Shown in pieces: positions 17,659-26,313 of a stretch of 64,000 nt of DNA. The notes under the pieces were generated by a model that was not told the DNA's origin, ran no database searches, and saw only the letters and a program-made list of their open reading frames with translations. The first letter of the stretch is position 1; every line of letters begins with the position of its first letter. The stretch spans positions 4,110,001 to 4,174,000 of the forward strand of contig NZ_LT906480.1 in the NCBI RefSeq assembly GCF_900186865.1. Reading direction: 5' to 3'. The translations under genes and the position numbers were made by a program. This DNA is from Stenotrophomonas maltophilia (GTDB lineage Bacteria; Pseudomonadota; Gammaproteobacteria; Xanthomonadales; Xanthomonadaceae).

Positions 17659-20600
17659 TTACGCCCCGGATTCGTCCGGCTTCACCCGGAACCATGCCGC
17701 ATACAACGCCGGCAGGAACACCAGGGTCAGCACCGTGCCGACGATCAGGCCGCCCATGATCGAGATCGCCATCGAGCCATAGAACGCGCTGCGCGACAGC
17801 GGAATCATCGCCAGCACGGCCGCCAGCGCGGTCAGTACGATCGGGCGGAAGCGGCGCACCGTCGCATCGATGATCGAATGCCAGCGGTCATGCCCGGCAT
17901 CGATGTCCTGCTGGATCTGGTCGATCAGGATCACCGAGTTGCGCATGATCATGCCGGCCAGCGCGATCGTGCCCAGCAGTGCCACGAAGCCGAACGGCGC
18001 GCGGAACAGCAGCAGGAACAACGTCGCGCCGATGATGCCCAGCGGCGCGGTCACCAGCACCATCGCCGCACGCGAGAAGCTGCGCAGCTGCAGCATCAGC
18101 AGCGTGGCCACCACCACCAGGAACAGCGGCATGCCGGCCTTGATCGAGTTCTGGCCACGTGCCGAATCCTCCACGGTACCGCCGGTTTCCAGCAGGTAAC
18201 CGTTCGGCAGCTCGGCACGGATGCCATCCAGCGTCGGCAGGATCTGATGCACCACGTCCAGCGGCTGCATGCCATCGCTGATGTCGGCACGCACGGTCAC
18301 CGTCGGCAGGCGGTTGCGGTGCCAGATGATGCCGTCCTCGAAGCCGTACTCCATCGTCGCCACCTGCGACAGCGTGATGCTGCCGCCGTTGGCGGTCGGC
18401 ATCGACAGGCTGGACAGCAGCTCCAGCTGGTTGCGCTCATCGGCCGGGCCACGCAGCAGCATCTCGATCTGGCGGTTGCCCTCGCGGTACACGCTCACCG
18501 ACTGCCCGGCCAGCGAACTGGACAGGAACTGGCTGACCTGGGCACTGCTCACGCCCAGCGCCCGCGCACGCTCCTGGTCGATCACCAGCCGCACCACCTT
18601 GCTCGGCTCGCTCCAGTCCAGGTTGACGTTCATCACGTGCGGGTTCTCACGCACCTTGGCTTCGACCTGGCGCGCGATCGCCTGCACCTTCTCGATGTGC
18701 TCGCCGGAAATGCGCATCTGCACCGGATAGCCGACCGGCGGGCCGTTCTCCAGTCGGGTCACGCGCATCTGCACGTCCGGGAACTTCGGAATCACCTCGT
18801 GCAGCAGCCAGTCACGTGTGCTTTCGCGCGCCTTGATGTCCTTGGCCAGTACCACGAACTGGGCGAAGTTGGTGGCCGGCAGCTGCTGGTCCAGCGGCAG
18901 GTAGAAGCGCGGCGAACCGGTGCCCACGTAGGACACGTAGTTGGCGATGCCCTCGCGGCTGGACAGCAGCTTCTCCAGCTTCTCGGCCTGGGCCTGGGTC
19001 GAGCGCAGCGACGCGCCCTCGGCCAGCTCGATGTCCACCATCAGTTCCGGCCGGGTCGAATCCGGGAAGAACTGCTGCGGCACGAAGCGGAACATCATCA
19101 GCGAGAACACGAACAGGGCGATGGTCGCGGCAATCACCCACCAGCGGTGGCGCAGGCAGCCATCGAGGAAGCGACGGAAGCTGCGGTAGAACGGGCGCTG
19201 GTACGGATCGTGGTCGTGCCCGTGCTGCGGCGGCGCGATCAGGTTGGCCAGCGCCGGATAGCGGTCGGCCCACTGCTGGCGCTTGGCATGCCAGCGCGCG
19301 GACACGCTGCCCGGCTTCGGCGGCTGCGGATTGAACAGGTCCGGCAGCATCTTGTCGCCCAGGTACGGGATGAACAGCACCGCCGCGATCCACGACACCA
19401 CCAGCGCGATGGTCACCACCTGGAACAGCGAACGCGTGTACTCACCGGTGCTCGAGGCCGCCGTAGCGATGGGCAGGAAGCCGGCCGCCGTGATCAGCGT
19501 GCCGGTCAGCATCGGGAACGCGGTCGACTCCCAGGCGAAACTGGCCGCGCGCAGGCGGTCGTAACCCTGCTCCATCTTGGTGGCCATCATCTCCACCGCG
19601 ATGATCGCATCGTCCACCAGCAGGCCCAGCGCCAGCACCAGTGCACCCAGCGAAATCTTGTGCAGGCCGATGTCGAAGTAGTGCATGACGAAGAAGGTCA
19701 TCGCCAGCACCAGTGGAATGGTCACGCCCACTACGAGGCCGGTGCGCAGGCCCAGCGAGAAGAAACTGACCAGCAGCACGATCACCACCGCTTCGGTCAG
19801 CACCTGCACGAACTCGCCGACCGACTCTTCCACCGACTGCGGCTGGTCGGACACCTTGCGCAGCTGCATGCCCGCCGGCAGGGTCTTCTGCAGGCGCTCG
19901 AACTCGGCATCGAGATTGGCGCCGAGCTTGAGGATGTCACCGCCATCCTTCATCGCCACTGCCAGGCCGATGGCCTCTTCACCCATGAAGCGCATCTTCG
20001 GCGACGCCGGATCGGCGAAGCCACGCTTGACCTCGGCGATGTCGCCCAGGTGCACGGTGCGGTCACCGGCGCGGATCGGGAACTGGCGGATCGCTTCGAT
20101 GTCGTTGAACTGGCCGGTCACGCGCAGCTGCACGCGGTCGGTGGCGGTCTCGAAGAAGCTGGTGCCGGTGACCGCATTCTGGTCGGCCAGCGCCTGCTGT
20201 ACCTGCTGCATCGACACACCCAGCGTGGCCAGGCGGGTGTTGGACAGCTCGATCCACACCTTCTCGTCCTGCAGGCCGACCAGGTCGATCTTGCCGACAT
20301 CGGGCACGCGCTGCAGTTCCAGCTGGATGCGGTCGGCGTAGTCGCGCATCACCGCGTAGTCGAAGCCCTTGCCGGTCAACGCATAGATGTTGCCGTAGGT
20401 GTCGCCGAACTCATCGTTGAAGAACGGACCGACGATCTCGCGCGGCAGCGTCGCACGGATGTCGCCCACGCGCTTGCGCACCTGGTACCACAGGTCCGGG
20501 ATCTGCCTGGAACGCAGGCTGTCGCGGGCCATGAAGATGACCTGCGATTCGCCGGGGCGCGAATAGGAGCGGATGAACTCGTACTCGCCGGTGTTCATCA

Positions 20601-20820
20601 GCGCCTTCTCGATCGGCTCGGTCACCTGCCGCGAGACCTGTTCGGCGGTGGCGCCCGGCCACAGCGTGCGCACCACCATCGCCTTGAAGGTGAATGGTGG
20701 ATCCTCGGACTGGCCCAGGTGCTTGTACGACCACGCGCCGATCAGCGCGAAGGCCAGCATCGCGAACAGCACCAGCGGGCGGTTGGCCAGCGCCCACTCG
20801 GAAAGATTGAAGCGGCGCAC
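17659..20820 (-). CDS. smeP: RND multidrug efflux transporter (SmeP)
   Basis: Inner-membrane proton-driven pump of the HAE-1/AcrB type, 1053 residues. It shows the N-terminal TM1, two large periplasmic loops, a central TM bundle with the charged motif GLLVDDAIIAVEM (TM4 aspartates of the proton relay), and a second bundle with ALAGMIMRNSVILIDQI. The start is a GTG at 20820, with AAGGAGTAAGCC in front of it, 4 bp after the smeO stop. The gene order smeP-smeO, divergent TetR, pcm, tolC matches the SmeOP-TolC system of S. maltophilia, known to export several antibiotics and other toxic compounds. The symbol rests on synteny and family only. Confidence 0.9.
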   Translation of the reverse strand: MRRFNLSEWALANRPLVLFAMLAFALIGAWSYKHLGQSEDPPFTFKAMVVRTLWPGATAEQVSRQVTEPIEKALMNTGEYEFIRSYSRPGESQVIFMARDSLRSRQIPDLWYQVRKRVGDIRATLPREIVGPFFNDEFGDTYGNIYALTGKGFDYAVMRDYADRIQLELQRVPDVGKIDLVGLQDEKVWIELSNTRLATLGVSMQQVQQALADQNAVTGTSFFETATDRVQLRVTGQFNDIEAIRQFPIRAGDRTVHLGDIAEVKRGFADPASPKMRFMGEEAIGLAVAMKDGGDILKLGANLDAEFERLQKTLPAGMQLRKVSDQPQSVEESVGEFVQVLTEAVVIVLLVSFFSLGLRTGLVVGVTIPLVLAMTFFVMHYFDIGLHKISLGALVLALGLLVDDAIIAVEMMATKMEQGYDRLRAASFAWESTAFPMLTGTLITAAGFLPIATAASSTGEYTRSLFQVVTIALVVSWIAAVLFIPYLGDKMLPDLFNPQPPKPGSVSARWHAKRQQWADRYPALANLIAPPQHGHDHDPYQRPFYRSFRRFLDGCLRHRWWVIAATIALFVFSLMMFRFVPQQFFPDSTRPELMVDIELAEGASLRSTQAQAEKLEKLLSSREGIANYVSYVGTGSPRFYLPLDQQLPATNFAQFVVLAKDIKARESTRDWLLHEVIPKFPDVQMRVTRLENGPPVGYPVQMRISGEHIEKVQAIARQVEAKVRENPHVMNVNLDWSEPSKVVRLVIDQERARALGVSSAQVSQFLSSSLAGQSVSVYREGNRQIEMLLRGPADERNQLELLSSLSMPTANGGSITLSQVATMEYGFEDGIIWHRNRLPTVTVRADISDGMQPLDVVHQILPTLDGIRAELPNGYLLETGGTVEDSARGQNSIKAGMPLFLVVVATLLMLQLRSFSRAAMVLVTAPLGIIGATLFLLLFRAPFGFVALLGTIALAGMIMRNSVILIDQIQQDIDAGHDRWHSIIDATVRRFRPIVLTALAAVLAMIPLSRSAFYGSMAISIMGGLIVGTVLTLVFLPALYAAWFRVKPDESGA

Positions 20821-20824
20821 CGGC

Positions 20825-21955
20825 TTACTCCTTGGCCTTGGCGGCAGCCGCCGGCGTGGCCGGCTTCAGCACCGGGCGGTTCTGCCGGTCCACGGCGATC
20901 ACCGGCTGGCCCGCTCGCAGCAGGTGGCCACCGGCGGCAACCACCCAGTCACCCGCGTTCACGCCGGACAGCACCGGCACGGTCTCGCTGCCAAACGCAC
21001 CGGTGGTGACCGAGGCGGCCTTCAGCGTGCTGTTGGCCGGATCGACCACCCACACGCTGGCGGCACCGTTGGCACCGCGCTGCAGCGCGCCCAGCGGCAG
21101 CTGCAGGGTGCCGTGGCGACCGGCGCTGCTGTAGACGCGTGCGCTCTGGCCCAGTTCGACATCGGCCAGCGCATCGGCGGCCAGGCTGACGCGGGTGGCA
21201 TAGGTGCGTGCCTGCGGATCGGCGGCGGCGGCGATCTCGCGGATCGTACCGGGCAGGCGCTGGCCCGGGCGGTTCCACAGTTCCACCTCGACCGGCTGGC
21301 CGACCGCGTAGTCGCGGATGGTCGCCTCGGGCAGGTCGATCAGCACTTCGCGGCCGCCATCGGCGGCCAGGTTGAAGATGGTCTGGCCGGCGGACACCAC
21401 CTGCCCGGCTTCGGCCTCGCGGCTGGCGATCACGCCATCGGCCGGCGCGCGCAGCTGCGCGTAGTCAGCCTGGTTGCGCAGCACATCGAGGTTGGCGCGG
21501 GCCGCATTGGCCTGGCCCTGCGCGGCCTTGAACGCCGCGGACTGCTGGTCCAGCTGCGAGCGGCTGACCAGTTGCTGGTCGGCCAGCACCTGGTAGCGCT
21601 TCAGGTCATCGCGGGCACGCACCAGGTCGGCCTCGGCCGCAGCCAGCTGCGCCTGTGAGGCACGGGCCTGCAGCGCGAAGTCAGCCACGTCCAGTTCGGC
21701 CAGCACGTCGCCCTTCTTCACCCGCTGGCCGGCATCGACGTGGCGCTTGACCAGGTTGCCTCCGACGCGGAACGACAGCGGGCTTTCCTGACGGGCACGC
21801 ACCGTGCCCGGGAATGCCGCCGGCGCCTGTCCGGCCTGTTCGCCGGGGTGAACCACCAGTACCGGCACGGCCGCCTGCGGCGCCTGTTCCTGTCCCGAAC
21901 AGGCTGCCAGCGCAGCCACCCACACCATACCGCCCATCCAGCGCACGATCTTCAT
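20825..21955 (-). CDS. smeO: RND periplasmic adaptor lipoprotein (SmeO)
   Basis: Membrane-fusion protein of 376 residues linking SmeP to the TolC channel. The signal peptide ends in a lipobox (VAALAACSG, Cys near residue 19), so it is lipid-anchored. The barrel-sandwich/lipoyl halves flank a coiled-coil hairpin (residues about 95-175, with RARDDLKRYQVLADQQLVSRSQLDQ), and a beta-barrel follows. The ATG at 21955 has AGGA upstream. It is the first gene of the minus-strand operon and is divergent from the TetR gene with an intergenic palindrome. Confidence 0.92.
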   Translation of the reverse strand: MKIVRWMGGMVWVAALAACSGQEQAPQAAVPVLVVHPGEQAGQAPAAFPGTVRARQESPLSFRVGGNLVKRHVDAGQRVKKGDVLAELDVADFALQARASQAQLAAAEADLVRARDDLKRYQVLADQQLVSRSQLDQQSAAFKAAQGQANAARANLDVLRNQADYAQLRAPADGVIASREAEAGQVVSAGQTIFNLAADGGREVLIDLPEATIRDYAVGQPVEVELWNRPGQRLPGTIREIAAAADPQARTYATRVSLAADALADVELGQSARVYSSAGRHGTLQLPLGALQRGANGAASVWVVDPANSTLKAASVTTGAFGSETVPVLSGVNAGDWVVAAGGHLLRAGQPVIAVDRQNRPVLKPATPAAAAKAKE

Positions 21956-22009
21956 CGGTCAACGTCCTGAAAACGCAGGGTTGCAACAAGGGGGAGCCGC
22001 GACTGCCGG

Positions 22010-22055
22010 CCCAATTTAATAAACCGGCCGGTATAGTATAAATATCGAACCGCTT
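22010..22055. promoter_or_regulatory. smeO/TetR divergent promoter-operator region
   Basis: A perfect palindrome ACCGGCCGGT (22023-22032) lies in an unusually AT-rich stretch (CAATTTAATAAACCGG, then GTATAGTATAAATATCG) between smeO and the TetR gene. TetR operators are typically such dyads overlapping divergent promoters. TATAAT-like boxes occur on both sides. This is inferred from position. Confidence 0.55.
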
Positions 22056-22072
22056 GGTCTAGTATTGTTGCG

Positions 22073-22633
22073 ATGAGTTCTTCCACTTCCCGCAAGCCGT
22101 CGGCCAAGCCCGCTGCCAAGGCCGCCGGACCCGGGCGCCCCAAGGATCTGGGCAAGCGCGCGGCGATCCTTGAAGCAGCCAAGGTACTGTTCATCGAACA
22201 GGGGTATACCGGCGTGAGCATGGACGCCATTGCCGCCCAGGCCGGCGTCTCGAAGCTGACCGTGTACAGCCACTTCGGCGACAAGGAGACCCTGTTCTCC
22301 GAGGCCGTGCAGTCAAAGTGCATTGCGTTCCGGTCCTGCCTTCCAGAACAGCTCGCGCAGGCGTTCGTCGGTCTCCGGCGCCATCATCATGCGCTGGATA
22401 GAGATCGCCGCATCGGAAGTGATCAGTTCGAAGAAGGCCAGGCCGATGCCGATCAGCTGGTCGCGCAGCGGGCCGTCCGCGTCGGCCACGAACAGGGCAT
22501 CGGGCAGCATTTCAATATGATGTGCGGCATGCCACTGTCACCGGTGGAGTGCGACCCTCTTGCCCACGTGACCGCCAGCATCGACTTCTTCCTGCGCGCC
22601 TATGCGCCGCGAGGGGCCGGGACGGCTGAATAA
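22073..22633 (+). pseudogene. smeRo: TetR-family repressor of smeOP (SmeRo-like) with inverted internal segment
   Basis: The first 83 residues form a standard TetR DNA-binding domain (VSMDAIAAQAGVSKLTVYSHFGDKETLF). The last 40 (MMCGMPLSPVECDPLAHVTASIDFFLRAYAP) look like a normal TetR C-terminus. The segment between them makes no sense in this frame, but its reverse complement (about 22510-22313) reads LPDALFVADADGPLRDQLIGIG and then QRMMMAPETDERLRELFWKAGPER, exactly the kind of helix expected in the ligand domain. The frame stays open only because the inverted piece is 195 bp, a multiple of three. About 30-40 residues typical of TetR proteins also seem to be missing. The DNA-binding domain may still fold, but ligand sensing and dimerisation should be lost. 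Confidence 0.85.
22322..22516 (+). other. Micro-inversion inside the TetR repressor gene
   Basis: The boundaries are marked by a 4-bp inverted repeat, ATTG at 22322-22325 and CAAT at 22513-22516. Flipping the 195 bp restores an uninterrupted TetR-like reading from AVQSKCI into EMLPDALFVAD and through ELFWKAGPER. No recombinase or long inverted repeat is visible, so a one-off replication or repair event is more likely than a phase switch. Confidence 0.75.
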
Positions 22634-22660
22634 CCAAAACTGAACGAACCGGAGGTCGCG

Positions 22661-22780
22661 ATGACTTCCGGCACTGCGACCCCGGCCACCCGGCAGCTGA
22701 TGCTCTGGGCGCGCCGCCGGCCTCCGGCACCGGTAAAATGGCCGGCCCACTGCGCTGGATTTGAACCTCATGACGATTGA
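22661..22780 (+). CDS. Small ORF overlapping the pcm start (39 aa, candidate)
   Basis: An ATG with a strong ribosome site (GGAGGTCGCG just before it) opens a 39-residue frame starting MTSGTATPATRQLMLWARRR, which ends 8 bases inside pcm. No family is recognised. It could couple translation into pcm, whose own ribosome site is weak, or be a leader peptide. It sits between the rearranged TetR gene and pcm. Confidence 0.4.
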   Translation: MTSGTATPATRQLMLWARRRPPAPVKWPAHCAGFEPHDD

Positions 22781-23417
22781 TTACGCCCACGCCCGCGAAC
22801 TGATGGTGGAACAGCAGATCCGTCCCTGGGACGTGCTGGACATCAAGGTGCTCGACGTCCTGGCCCGCCTGCCGCGCGAGGCTTTTGTCGCCGATGCACA
22901 CCGGGCGCTGGCCTACGCCGATGTCGAACTGCCGATCGGCCACGGCCAGAAGATGATGAAGCCGGTCATCGAGGGCCGTACCCTGCAGGCACTGGATCTG
23001 CAGCCGGGTGACGAAGTGCTGGAAATCGGCACCGGCAGCGGTTTCCTGTCCGCCTGCATCGGCGCGCTGGCGCGCGACGTGCTGAGCCTGGAGATCGACC
23101 CGGAGCTGGCCACCGCCGCGCGTGCCCGCCTGGACGCCTCCGGCCTGGGCACCAACGTCCGCGTGGAAGTGGCTGACGCCCTGTCCTGGCAGACCGAACG
23201 CCGCTTTGACGTGATCTGTGTCACTGGTGCGGTCGACGTGGTGCCGTCACAGTTCGCCTCGTGGCTGCGTCCGGGTGGTCGCCTGTTCGTGATCCACGGC
23301 CGCTCGCCGGCGATGGAGGCCCTGCTGGTCAAGGCCGACGGCAGCACCGAGTCCCTGTTCGAGACCGATATCGATTACCTGCGTGGTGCCGCCCCGGCAC
23401 CCCAGTTCCACCTCTGA
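22770..23417 (+). CDS. pcm: Protein-L-isoaspartate O-methyltransferase
   Basis: Repairs isoaspartyl residues in damaged proteins by SAM-dependent methylation. The 215-residue protein starts with TIDYAHARELMVEQQIRPWDV, has the PCMT motif GHGQKMMKPVIEGR and the SAM motif VLEIGTGSGFLSACIG, a good family match. The start is the ATG at 22770; an in-frame TTG 3 codons earlier is less likely. It is followed after 16 bp by tolC, and in the SmeOP-TolC locus of S. maltophilia the same order pcm-tolC is known. Confidence 0.92.
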   Translation: MTIDYAHARELMVEQQIRPWDVLDIKVLDVLARLPREAFVADAHRALAYADVELPIGHGQKMMKPVIEGRTLQALDLQPGDEVLEIGTGSGFLSACIGALARDVLSLEIDPELATAARARLDASGLGTNVRVEVADALSWQTERRFDVICVTGAVDVVPSQFASWLRPGGRLFVIHGRSPAMEALLVKADGSTESLFETDIDYLRGAAPAPQFHL

Positions 23418-23433
23418 GTCCAAGGAAGCCGCA

Positions 23434-24792
23434 ATGATCCGCCGATCCCTCGCTGTTGCGCTGGCCACTGCCCTGCTGCCGTTGTCTGCCCATGCCGCCG
23501 ACCTGCTGCAGGTCTACGAAATGGCGCGCAACGGCGATCCGCAGCTGTCTGCCGCCGAATCGACCCGGCTGGTCGACAAGGAAGGCGCCGTGCAGGCACG
23601 CGCCGCCCTGCTGCCGCAGATCAACGGCCAGGCCACGCTGAACCGCACGCGCAGCGAGCCGAACGCCGACATCAACTCCGGCTCGTTCACCAATAAGCGC
23701 CGCAATTACACGATCGATGGCAGCCAGACGCTGTTCAACTGGACCCAGATCAACAACCTGCGTTCGCAGCGTGAGCTGAGCAAGGCGGCGGACTTCACCC
23801 TCGAATCTGCCAACGACAGCCTGATCGTGCGCACCTCGGCGGCCTACTTCAACGTGCTGGTGGCGATCGAATCGCTGAACGCCGCACAGACCAATGAAGC
23901 GGCTGCGAAGAAGCAGTTCGACTTCGCCGACAAGCGCCTGGAAGTGGGCCTGGCGCCGATCACCGACGTGCACGAAGCACGCGCCCAGTACGACCAGGCG
24001 CGTGCCAACACCATCGTTGCGCAGAACACCCTGGCCGATAACTACCAGGCCCTGACCGAACTGACCGGCCAGCCGGTGGTCAACCTGCGCGGCCTGCCGG
24101 CCGACTTCCGTCCGGAAGTGCCGGCCAACCGTGGCAACATCGATGAGCTGGTGCACCAGGCCACCACCCAGAATCCGGCGCTGAAGGCGCAGGAACTGAA
24201 GGTGAGCGCCGCCGAAGCCGGCGTGCAGGCCGCGCGTGGTGGCCACTACCCGACCCTGTCGCTGGGCGGCAGCTGGGGCAAGACCGCGACCTGGGGCGAC
24301 AGCACCGGCTCCGGCTCGCTGTCCCCCGATGCCCGCACCAACAGCATCGGCCTGACCCTGAACGTGCCGATCTTCGCCGGCGGCGCTACCCAGTCCGGCG
24401 TGCGCCAGGCACTGGCCCAGCGTGACATTGCCCAGGACGGCTACGAGCAGCAGAAGCGTGCCCTGGACCGCAACACCCGCAATGCCTACCAGACCCTGGT
24501 ACAGGGCATCAGCGAAGTGGAAGCCCGCCGCCTGGCGGTGGTCTCGGCACAGAGCGCCTATGACGCCTCGCAGGTCGGCCTGGAAGTCGGTACCCGTACC
24601 GTGCTGGACGTGATCCAGAACCAGCGCATCCTGTTCTCGGCGCAGCTGGACTACGCCCAGGCCCGTTACACCTTCCTGCAGAACCGCCTGCTGCTGAGCC
24701 AGTCGCTGGGTGCGCTGGACGTGGCCGAGCTGCAGGACGTCAACCGCCTGCTGACCCAGGACGCGGGCAACCCGGCAACCACCACGCACTGA
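23434..24792 (+). CDS. tolC: TolC-family outer membrane efflux channel
   Basis: Outer-membrane trimeric channel for RND pumps and probably type I secretion. The 452-residue precursor has a signal peptide ending SAHAAD and two OEP repeats with long alpha-helical segments. TolC-type features include DLLQVYEMARNGDPQL, LEVGLAPITDVHEARAQYD and its internal duplicate VGTRTVLDVIQNQRILFSAQLDYAQARY. The ATG at 23434 has AAGGAAGCC upstream. It is 16 bp after pcm and followed by a strong terminator, so it ends the transcript. Confidence 0.95.
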   Translation: MIRRSLAVALATALLPLSAHAADLLQVYEMARNGDPQLSAAESTRLVDKEGAVQARAALLPQINGQATLNRTRSEPNADINSGSFTNKRRNYTIDGSQTLFNWTQINNLRSQRELSKAADFTLESANDSLIVRTSAAYFNVLVAIESLNAAQTNEAAAKKQFDFADKRLEVGLAPITDVHEARAQYDQARANTIVAQNTLADNYQALTELTGQPVVNLRGLPADFRPEVPANRGNIDELVHQATTQNPALKAQELKVSAAEAGVQAARGGHYPTLSLGGSWGKTATWGDSTGSGSLSPDARTNSIGLTLNVPIFAGGATQSGVRQALAQRDIAQDGYEQQKRALDRNTRNAYQTLVQGISEVEARRLAVVSAQSAYDASQVGLEVGTRTVLDVIQNQRILFSAQLDYAQARYTFLQNRLLLSQSLGALDVAELQDVNRLLTQDAGNPATTTH

Positions 24793-24817
24793 GTCGTCAG
24801 CCTGCCGATCACGAAGA

Positions 24818-24843
24818 AGCCACCCGCGAGGGTGGCTTTTTTG
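24818..24843 (+). terminator. Intrinsic terminator after tolC
   Basis: AGCCACCC and GGGTGGCT form an 8-bp stem with a GCGA-type loop followed by six T residues. Confidence 0.9.
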
Positions 24844-24879
24844 TTGGTCGCGCGGACGGAGGCATGCACCCACCGACCG

Positions 24880-26097
24880 TCAGCCGGGCCAGACCCGCAT
24901 CCGTTCGACTGCGGCCAGCAGACACAGTGCGATGGCGACGGGAGCCAGCACCGGCAGGGCGCGTGACCGCTGTGCCCGTCCGCGCAGCACGGCCACGCAC
25001 ACGGCCCCCATCACCAACAGGGTTGCCGGACCAGGCAGTACCGGCAGGCTGCCCATGGGCGCCCACAACGCCAGCAATGCCGCCGGCAGGACGACGGCAA
25101 CCGGCACCAGTCTCTCCCGGAACTCCAGGGATCGGTCACCTGCCGTCGGCCACAGCTGCATCGCCACCTGCGCAGCCAACATCAGCAGCACCAGGATGAG
25201 CGCCACCAACCCTGCCACTCCCGCCAGCGGCAGCAAGGGCATCACCCAGTACAACTGCGGGTGATGCTGCAGGGCGACCGACAAAGGCCGCGTGCTGGCC
25301 AGGGCCGGAAATTCGACCAGGCCCGCCTGCAACGCGGCCAGTACGATCAGCAGCACCATGGCCAGCAGCACGCACGCCGGCAGCAGCGGCGGCCGTGCCC
25401 TCGCCTGCCTGCCGATGCCAGGAAATCCCAGCGCCAGGCCAACGGTGGCAAACACACCGTACAGCGGCACGCTCGCCGCCAGTACACCGCCGATCCCGAA
25501 GCGATAGGGTGCCGTTGCCGGCGGCAGCCATGGAATCCAGTACGCGTAGTGCACATGGCGGGCTGCCAGCACCAGCAACAGCAGGCCGGCGCCGACCTTC
25601 ACCGTCAGCAGCACGCAGGCAACCAGCACCACACGGTGTGGCCGCAGCAATCCGACCACTGCAAGCAACAGCAGGCTGGCAGCAGCCATCAGTTGACCCG
25701 GCATCCCGTTGCTGGCCTCGATTCCACAACCAGCCAGCAGTACATGCAGATGGTTGGCGACGGACTGCGCAACGCCAGCGGCAGTCACCACCAGTTCCAG
25801 CAGCAGCGCGCCACCGAGCAGAACGGCCGGCACGCCTCCCCAGCAGTCCCGCACCACGCCATGCAGGCCATCGGCAGCGGGCCTTTGCTGGTTCAGAACG
25901 TGCAGGCAGTACAGCAGCGGCCCTGTGCCCAGCGCGGCCAGCAGCAGGCTCAGGACGATGGCCGGGCCTGCCTGGGCTGCGGTGTGCTGGCCGACCAACG
26001 CGACCACGCCGCCTCCCAGCAGCAAGGTCAGTGCCACCACCACAAGGCGATCGCCGTACCCGGGCTCATCGATGCCGGGGCTGCTGTCGCTGTCCAT
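24880..26097 (-). CDS. APC-superfamily-like amino acid permease (divergent)
   Basis: A 405-residue very hydrophobic protein with roughly 11-12 membrane segments. The first helix region, GGGVVALVGQHTAAQAGPAIVLSLLLAALG (residues about 28-57), strongly resembles TM1-TM2 of APC/cationic amino acid transporters (GxG, then AGPAxxLSFxxxG). The rest is poorly conserved, and the substrate is unknown. The start is the ATG at 26097. It stands alone between the tolC terminator and a 215-bp gap (26098-26313) in which nothing clear is visible. Confidence 0.6.
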   Translation of the reverse strand: MDSDSSPGIDEPGYGDRLVVVALTLLLGGGVVALVGQHTAAQAGPAIVLSLLLAALGTGPLLYCLHVLNQQRPAADGLHGVVRDCWGGVPAVLLGGALLLELVVTAAGVAQSVANHLHVLLAGCGIEASNGMPGQLMAAASLLLLAVVGLLRPHRVVLVACVLLTVKVGAGLLLLVLAARHVHYAYWIPWLPPATAPYRFGIGGVLAASVPLYGVFATVGLALGFPGIGRQARARPPLLPACVLLAMVLLIVLAALQAGLVEFPALASTRPLSVALQHHPQLYWVMPLLPLAGVAGLVALILVLLMLAAQVAMQLWPTAGDRSLEFRERLVPVAVVLPAALLALWAPMGSLPVLPGPATLLVMGAVCVAVLRGRAQRSRALPVLAPVAIALCLLAAVERMRVWPG

Positions 26098-26313
26098 CGC
26101 AAGTTCCCTTGATATCCGCCCAAGCGCGGTCGACAGCAGACTGACAGCCTGTGCCGGGAGGCGGTATCGGAATACGCGCCATGCGCATCACGATGTGACG
26201 GCAGGCACGTTGGCAAGGAAGCTCACGGTCCCGCTACGACAGATTCCAGGTCGCTAAGCAGAATTGACGCGGTCTTTCACGACAGTCACGTCGCGTGCGC
26301 CGGCCCTTCGGAC

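Noticed and set aside
22322..22516. Invertible promoter-like phase switch in the TetR gene
   Set aside because: Boundaries are only 4 bp, and there is no recombinase gene; a single rearrangement is simpler.
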